The notes under the pieces: model-generated
What the model saw: the letters and a program-made list of their open reading frames with translations, nothing else
Told to the model about the DNA's origin: nothing
The model's database searches: none
Translations under genes and position numbers: made by a program
NCBI GenBank assembly: GCA_023212695.1
Contig: JALCCG010000185.1
Coordinates: 29,247 to 42,381, forward strand
Direction: 5' to 3'
DNA: 13,135 bases
Source: Sporisorium sorghi
Taxonomy: Eukaryota > Basidiomycota > Ustilaginomycetes > Ustilaginales > Ustilaginaceae
In this document: positions 8,913 to 13,135 of the stretch, one piece after another
Layout of the letters: every line of letters begins with the position of its first letter
Numbering within the stretch: position 1 is the stretch's first letter

Positions 8913-10994
8913 CTACACCGCGCTTCCCTCGCCCATCTCCGCCAACGCCATCGCCGCCGCGGCGGTCCTTGCCCTTTGCTCCGCCCTCACCCTAACCTGC
9001 TCATCCGTCCACGCCTCCAACCACGCATTCAGCTCCGGGTCGGGATGCCTCTTCCTATTGTGCCTCCTCAGATCTTTCAGGAAAAAGTACTCGTGCTTCG
9101 CGGCGACGCACTGCGCCAGCGGGCACCTGTACTCCTTCACGCGCGGCGAGGCGTGCACCTGGAGGTGCTCGTGCGCGTTGTGCGCGCTCGAGAAGGTTTT
9201 GCCGCAGCCGGGGTGGGTGCAGGGGTAGCGCACGCTGGCGGGGCGGAGGCTGGTGCGGGGGTTGCTGGTGGAGGTGCGTTTGCGGTTGGCGGCGCTGGTG
9301 GTGCGAGACTTGGTGGCGAGGGTCTTGGTGGGCTTGCAGGAGGCGCGACGGGGGGTTGTGGTCGTTGTGCTGATGGTAGCGGTGGTGCCGGTGGTGGTGT
9401 CGACCGCGGCGCTAGGCGTGGCGACGGGTTGACGAGGCTGAGGCTGCTGAGAAGTGTACTGCTGCTGCTCCTGCTGGTGGTGGTGCTGCTGACTCCACCC
9501 ATCCGACTCCGAAGCACCACTGCGCTCAGCACGCTGACCGCCGCTCCCTTCCTCCCGCCACTCATGCGACAGCTCGCACTCGAGCGCACTCATGTTCGCC
9601 GGCGTCTCGCGCACCGTCGTCGTCATCGTCGTCTGCTTGTTAGCCGTCTTCGGCTTCGGCTTGGCCGTCTTCCTAGCCGGTGCCATCTTGATCCGGACCT
9701 GTGTCTTGGTGCTCTGCTTGCGCGCGCCAACCGCAGCACCGCCAGTGCGCTGGGCAGGAGGAGGGCTGGTGGCAGTGACGGGCGCACTCTGCACCTCAGC
9801 TTCGGGTGGCGCGAGTGGGTGCTGCGGAGTCAAGCTGGTGCGTGGATCGATAAACGCAGGTGGATGGATGGGCGAGGAGGCGCGCGCTTCAGCGATGGCG
9901 ACGGCGACGTCGCTCTGCCCCTGCTGCTGCGCGGGAGTGTGGTAGAGCGCGACCTTGTGCGGGTCGAGCGTCGCCAGCGTGGTCTGAGTTGCTGCGGGGC
10001 GATCGACAGTCATGGTCACGGGCATGGTGCTGGCGACGAGCTGGCGTCGGTCCTGATTGAACGCGTACTCGGGCGCCGAGCGAAGCGCTGAGAACGGGAA
10101 CAGCTGCGCACTGAGAGGAGTGCAGAACGTCTCGCCGTCCACTCCACCACCACCACCAGCACGCAGCCTGGCGGTATCACCACTGCCGACCGAATCGACG
10201 GAGGCGGTGGTGGGCGTCCATACCTCGCTCGTCGTCGTCTGGCTGCTGTCCGAGCTGCCCGCGAGCCTGGCGGCGGCTTGCTCAACTTCCCTCACAGCGC
10301 GGGCATCGTAGACGAACGCGGCGTCGGCGGAGGAAGAGTCCAAGGCGTGTGACTCGGGGCTCTCGAGCTTGTGCATGTACTCGCTGAAGTTCGTATCGCT
10401 GAGAAACTCGCCCCTGGTGTAGGCGTAGTCGATGCTCGGTCCTGGCATCGTGCTGGGGAAGCCGTGGTGTGCGGCGGAGGGAGTGACCTGCAGCAGATCC
10501 GAGACTTGCATGTACGGCTGCGGCAGCAGACCCATGCTGTCGATGGCAAAATTGTTGAATCTGCCACTGCCGGAGTGAGGGACGTCGAACGACCCCGAGA
10601 ACCCGGTGACTTGAAAGCCTGCATCCATCATTGTCGAGCTCTCGGACTTGTACATCACACTCCGCTCGTCCTGCACCCCGCCAAACGCGTCACACAGCAC
10701 AAACTCCGGCGAGCTGGACGACGTCTGAGCACACTGGCTCGGCACCACGGGCGGCTTGACCAGCTCTTCCTCAACCAGAGGAGGAGTGCAAGCCGACGGC
10801 GGAGTCAGCAGAGTAGCGCGCTCTGGCGGGTAGTCGCGAGAAGATGGCGGCGGACGGTTGAGCCTTTCGATTGCCTTGCGCACCAGGCTGGGCATCACTG
10901 CGTGCTGGGCTGCGCCACTGAGACGAGGCGGAGGTGGAAGCTGCTGGTCATAGTTCGCAGGACTCCAACCGAGAGGGTCGAGGTTGATCAGCAT
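8913..10994 (-). CDS. Protein with two C-terminal C2H2 zinc fingers, probable transcription factor, 693 aa
   Basis: Probably a nuclear DNA-binding regulator. Two C2H2 fingers sit near the C-terminus. Finger 1 has Cys592, Cys597, His610 and His614 (C-x4-C-x12-H-x3-H). Finger 2 has Cys624, Cys629, His645 and His650 (C-x4-C-x15-H-x4-H), with the helix FFLKDLRRHNRKRH. The rest is low-complexity: Pro-rich near residue 20, a Gln-rich stretch at about 501-522, a Thr-rich stretch at about 534-548 and a basic stretch at about 550-588. The latter, with KPKPK-type runs further upstream, could hold nuclear localisation signals; the Gln-rich part could activate transcription. The ATG at 10992-10994 has C at -3, a weak context. 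The frame stays open upstream for about 66 bases but has no other Met. I do not recognise a named orthologue, and target genes cannot be read from the sequence. A short 5' exon upstream cannot be excluded. Confidence 0.88.
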   Translation of the reverse strand: MLINLDPLGWSPANYDQQLPPPPRLSGAAQHAVMPSLVRKAIERLNRPPPSSRDYPPERATLLTPPSACTPPLVEEELVKPPVVPSQCAQTSSSSPEFVLCDAFGGVQDERSVMYKSESSTMMDAGFQVTGFSGSFDVPHSGSGRFNNFAIDSMGLLPQPYMQVSDLLQVTPSAAHHGFPSTMPGPSIDYAYTRGEFLSDTNFSEYMHKLESPESHALDSSSADAAFVYDARAVREVEQAAARLAGSSDSSQTTTSEVWTPTTASVDSVGSGDTARLRAGGGGGVDGETFCTPLSAQLFPFSALRSAPEYAFNQDRRQLVASTMPVTMTVDRPAATQTTLATLDPHKVALYHTPAQQQGQSDVAVAIAEARASSPIHPPAFIDPRTSLTPQHPLAPPEAEVQSAPVTATSPPPAQRTGGAAVGARKQSTKTQVRIKMAPARKTAKPKPKTANKQTTMTTTVRETPANMSALECELSHEWREEGSGGQRAERSGASESDGWSQQHHHQQEQQQYTSQQPQPRQPVATPSAAVDTTTGTTATISTTTTTPRRASCKPTKTLATKSRTTSAANRKRTSTSNPRTSLRPASVRYPCTHPGCGKTFSSAHNAHEHLQVHASPRVKEYRCPLAQCVAAKHEYFFLKDLRRHNRKRHPDPELNAWLEAWTDEQVRVRAEQRARTAAAAMALAEMGEGSAV

Positions 10995-12659
10995 GTGTCT
11001 GACAGTCGAGATGTCCTCGAGTGAGGCGCTTCGACGATGCGGATGGCTTGTAGGAAACGAACGTCAGTAGAGGGACAGTTAGCAAAGAGAGTGTGTTATG
11101 GAATCAAAGAGAGAGAGAAGTCTTGCGAGTAATGTGGCAGAGACGACTTGTACTCGAAACGGGAATGCCTTTTATGCATGGCGACAAAATCACAAGGGGG
11201 AGAGCAGCTCGTCCTTCACACCCCGTCCTCCCGGCAGTCCTCGACACACAGCACGCAGCTCCAGGGAGTTCACGAGCTGGTCCACGCTGTCTCTGTTTTG
11301 AGAAGAAAGGGACACACACAGACACTCTTCCCCGTCTCGTGTAGGTGTATGGCCAAGAAGAACGACGAATCGTTGTATCGCTGGTCCGTGCCGCCTCAAG
11401 ATCTAGCTTTGTGGCAAGGTTAGCCTTGGCCCCGTGTTCAGGCGGACCTACGCGCGTCGACACACGCACACGCATCTCTCTCGGCGCTGAATCGGGCGAG
11501 AAGAAGGTTCAGATACAATTTGACTTCGACACACGCCAGTGCGAAGCGCAAAGCACCAGATTGGGGAGAAAAACTCCGAAGCTTGTCGAGCAAAAACGAG
11601 CATTTCGGTGGGCATCTGAGAGAAAAAGCGTTGACGGTCGCATCGAGAAACAGAGTTGATGAAGCCCGAGCCAGTCTTTGGCATCGTGAGAACGTGTGCC
11701 AAAGACATGCTTTCTGTTGTACAAGCTCGAAACCCTCGTTGAACCTCGTTGCACCGAAACGAGACGGCTGGGCAAAGTTGCAGTTTCGGACTAGACTCAA
11801 GCTCCTCCGAGGTGAGCCACGCCACACAACCACGAACAATAGATGGTCCGATGGCAGACGGAGCGAGAGAGTGTGGGTGTAGGGCACAAGTGGGCTGCAT
11901 ATCGCCGCGTTCCGCGTTGAGATGAGATGAAGTAAGGTTGAGTCAGACACAAGGTGAGCGCGGCTCGTCTTCCAGGCGCGGTGCCCTTTGTTGGAGCGGT
12001 CCAGCGTCGGTGGCAGCGATACAGGCGGTGGGAACTGGCTTGCCGCCGTCGGGAGAGCTTTCCCGCGCCGGCAGCGAGCGTAGCTCGTCGTTACTACCCA
12101 CCCGTTCCCACACGAAGCTTTCAGTGTCGGAGCCAAAACCTCTCGCGACAGATTATCGACTTGAGCATGCACTTGGTCTCTGACAAAAAGCTTGATCGAT
12201 TGCTCACAAACCAGCGCCGACTGCTATTTGTTGGTGCTCACTGCTGATTGTCAACACGCACTGCGGATTGTCAGGACTCAATGCTGATTGTAAGCACTCA
12301 CTGCTGATCATTATCGACGCAGAGAATGCCTTGTTCGTAAGGAGCCTTTGTGACTGACTTGTATTGCGCTTCGAACCATCTTTCTCAAACGCGCCCAAGA
12401 GATGCTCATGGTCTGTGCAAATTTCCGTCGGAACGCACAATCGTACGACTTTCTCACCAGCAGTCGTGCCAAGCACAGTGTCGAATGCTTGCATTCGCAT
12501 TACGAGTGGGTTTATCGCCTCATTCTGAGTCCGAAAGCAGCTTCCTGTTCTCTCTTGCCCGGTGAAAGAAGAGTCGCACAACCATGCGGCGCTGATCACG
12601 CGGCAGTCAGTGCCTGACATCATCCCGAGAAAAAAAGAAGGCAGAGAACGATGCGGTTC
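10995..12659. other. Intergenic region: zinc-finger gene promoter/leader and Vta1-like 3' end
   Basis: About 1.66 kb. The zinc-finger gene is read leftwards from here; its first 182 upstream bases (10995-11176) lack a sense-strand ATG. The first upstream ATG, at 11177-11179, would begin a frame of 27 codons that stops before the main start. A GA-rich run lies near 11096-11119. Frames up to 240 codons on the minus strand lack an ATG start and look non-coding. Toward the right end is the tandem repeat at 12216-12315, then the 3' side of the Vta1-like gene. No RNA gene or transposon was recognised. Confidence 0.5.
12216..12315 (+). repeat. Degenerate tandem repeat, 20-bp period, four to five copies
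   Basis: Copies start at 12236, 12256, 12276 and 12296, each of the form (a/g)ctca + ctgctgattgtcaac with a few changes. A more diverged copy starts at 12216. The shared core is TGCTGATTGT. It lies about 350 bp beyond the 3' end of the Vta1-like gene and 1.2 kb upstream of the zinc-finger gene. It is a small minisatellite; whether the repeated core binds a protein is unknown. Confidence 0.8.
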
Positions 12660-13135
12660 CTAAACGGTCATCCGGCCTTCTAGAATGTCGAGTGCCTGAC
12701 GCAGCTGAATGCGCGCCGTGTCGAAATCTTCGAAGTCGACAGCGCTGGCGGCGCCCTTGGCGAGCTTCTGAACACGTGTGGAGAGTCTGGGATCGAGGCT
12801 TTCTGGGAAGGTGGCTGCTGCTGGCGGCGGCACGATCGCAGGCGCTGACGGTGCAGCTGTTCTGGTCTGTGCTGGCGGCGCGACCGAGGTGGGCAAGCTG
12901 GAGCGTGGCGGGCCCGGAGCAAACGAGTCGGTCGGGGGCGGCGCGGTTGGCGCATACGGAGCGGTGGGCGGCACCGAGGGGATGAAAGGGCTTGCGTGCG
13001 CACCCTGGAGCTGCCCGGGCGAGCGTGGCAAGCTCGCTGCGCCCGGCGAGCGCGGTGGGTCGATCCGCTCGATCGCCGGGTGGCCACTGTCCAACCCACC
13101 ACCCCCAACCGCAGCCAAGTGGTCCGAGGGCACCG
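12660..13135 (-). CDS. C-terminal part of a Vta1/LIP5-like ESCRT cofactor, cut by the window edge
   Basis: Vta1 binds and stimulates the AAA ATPase Vps4, which takes apart ESCRT-III on endosomes. Only the last 158 or so codons are here. They comprise a long Pro/Ala/Ser-rich linker and then the segment RVQKLAKGAASAVDFEDFDTARIQLRQALDIL close to the stop. This matches the helical C-terminal Vta1 domain pattern (aQK.ckyA.sAL.yeD..tA...L..AL.lL) that dimerises and contacts Vps4. The stop TAG is at 12660-12662. The frame is open to the right edge with no in-frame ATG, so the start and the N-terminal MIT-like domains lie outside. The order of linker followed by a short C-terminal helical domain fits Vta1. 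The match rests on one short segment, so the identity is likely rather than certain. Confidence 0.72.
   Translation of the reverse strand, partial: VPSDHLAAVGGGGLDSGHPAIERIDPPRSPGAASLPRSPGQLQGAHASPFIPSVPPTAPYAPTAPPPTDSFAPGPPRSSLPTSVAPPAQTRTAAPSAPAIVPPPAAATFPESLDPRLSTRVQKLAKGAASAVDFEDFDTARIQLRQALDILEGRMTV

Noticed and set aside
8586..10091. A 501-codon open frame on the plus strand opposite the zinc-finger gene
   Set aside because: It begins at GTG rather than ATG, is Arg/Gly/Leu/Ala-rich without any domain, and mirrors the codon bias of the real minus-strand gene. Long antisense frames are common opposite GC-rich genes.
11438..12172. A 244-codon minus-strand frame between the zinc-finger and Vta1-like genes
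   Set aside because: It starts with GTG, contains no ATG, and resembles no known family; it overlaps other equally unconvincing frames.
1..13135. A new multi-gene defence, mobile or metabolic system
   Set aside because: The five genes belong to unrelated cellular functions, are spaced by large intergenic regions, lie on both strands and show no mobile-element borders.

Overview
This 13.1 kb window looks like nuclear DNA of a basidiomycete fungus, most likely a smut of the Ustilaginaceae (Ustilago, Sporisorium, Pseudozyma and relatives). The main evidence is a Ras protein of the basidiomycete Ras2 type. Intron-poor genes with long disordered, Ser/Pro/Gln-rich tails, moderately high GC and roomy intergenic regions agree with this. 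There are no operons, Shine-Dalgarno sites, insertion sequences, CRISPR arrays or recognisable RNA genes. The genus is an inference; no search was possible.

Layout from left to right. (1) 78-1931, minus: a rhomboid intramembrane serine protease with its catalytic Ser/His pair intact. (2) 1932-2771: a divergent promoter region shared with the next gene. (3) 2772-4538, plus: an Iwr1-family RNA polymerase II import factor, which I predict has one short intron just before its stop codon. (4) 4539-7132: about 2.6 kb without a convincing gene. It holds the Iwr1 3' end, a 30-base A tract, and a long pyrimidine-rich leader lacking any ATG that runs up to the next gene. (5) 7133-7711, plus: an intact, intronless Ras2-type GTPase. 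(6) 7712-8912: a convergent 3' region. (7) 8913-10994, minus: a protein with two C2H2 zinc fingers, probably a transcription factor. (8) 10995-12659: its upstream region, with a small 20-bp-period tandem repeat near the far end. (9) 12660 to beyond the right edge, minus: the C-terminal part of a protein resembling Vta1/LIP5, the Vps4 cofactor of the ESCRT pathway.

The genes look like independent housekeeping and signalling genes rather than a pathway cluster: membrane proteolysis, Pol II nuclear import, Ras signalling, transcription control and endosomal sorting. I saw no sign of a mobile island or of a new multi-gene system. The observations most worth checking concern gene expression. Two genes have unusually long stretches (935 and 616 nt) with no ATG on the sense strand before the start codon. 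The Iwr1 gene has a probable terminal intron that a plain open-reading-frame call would miss.
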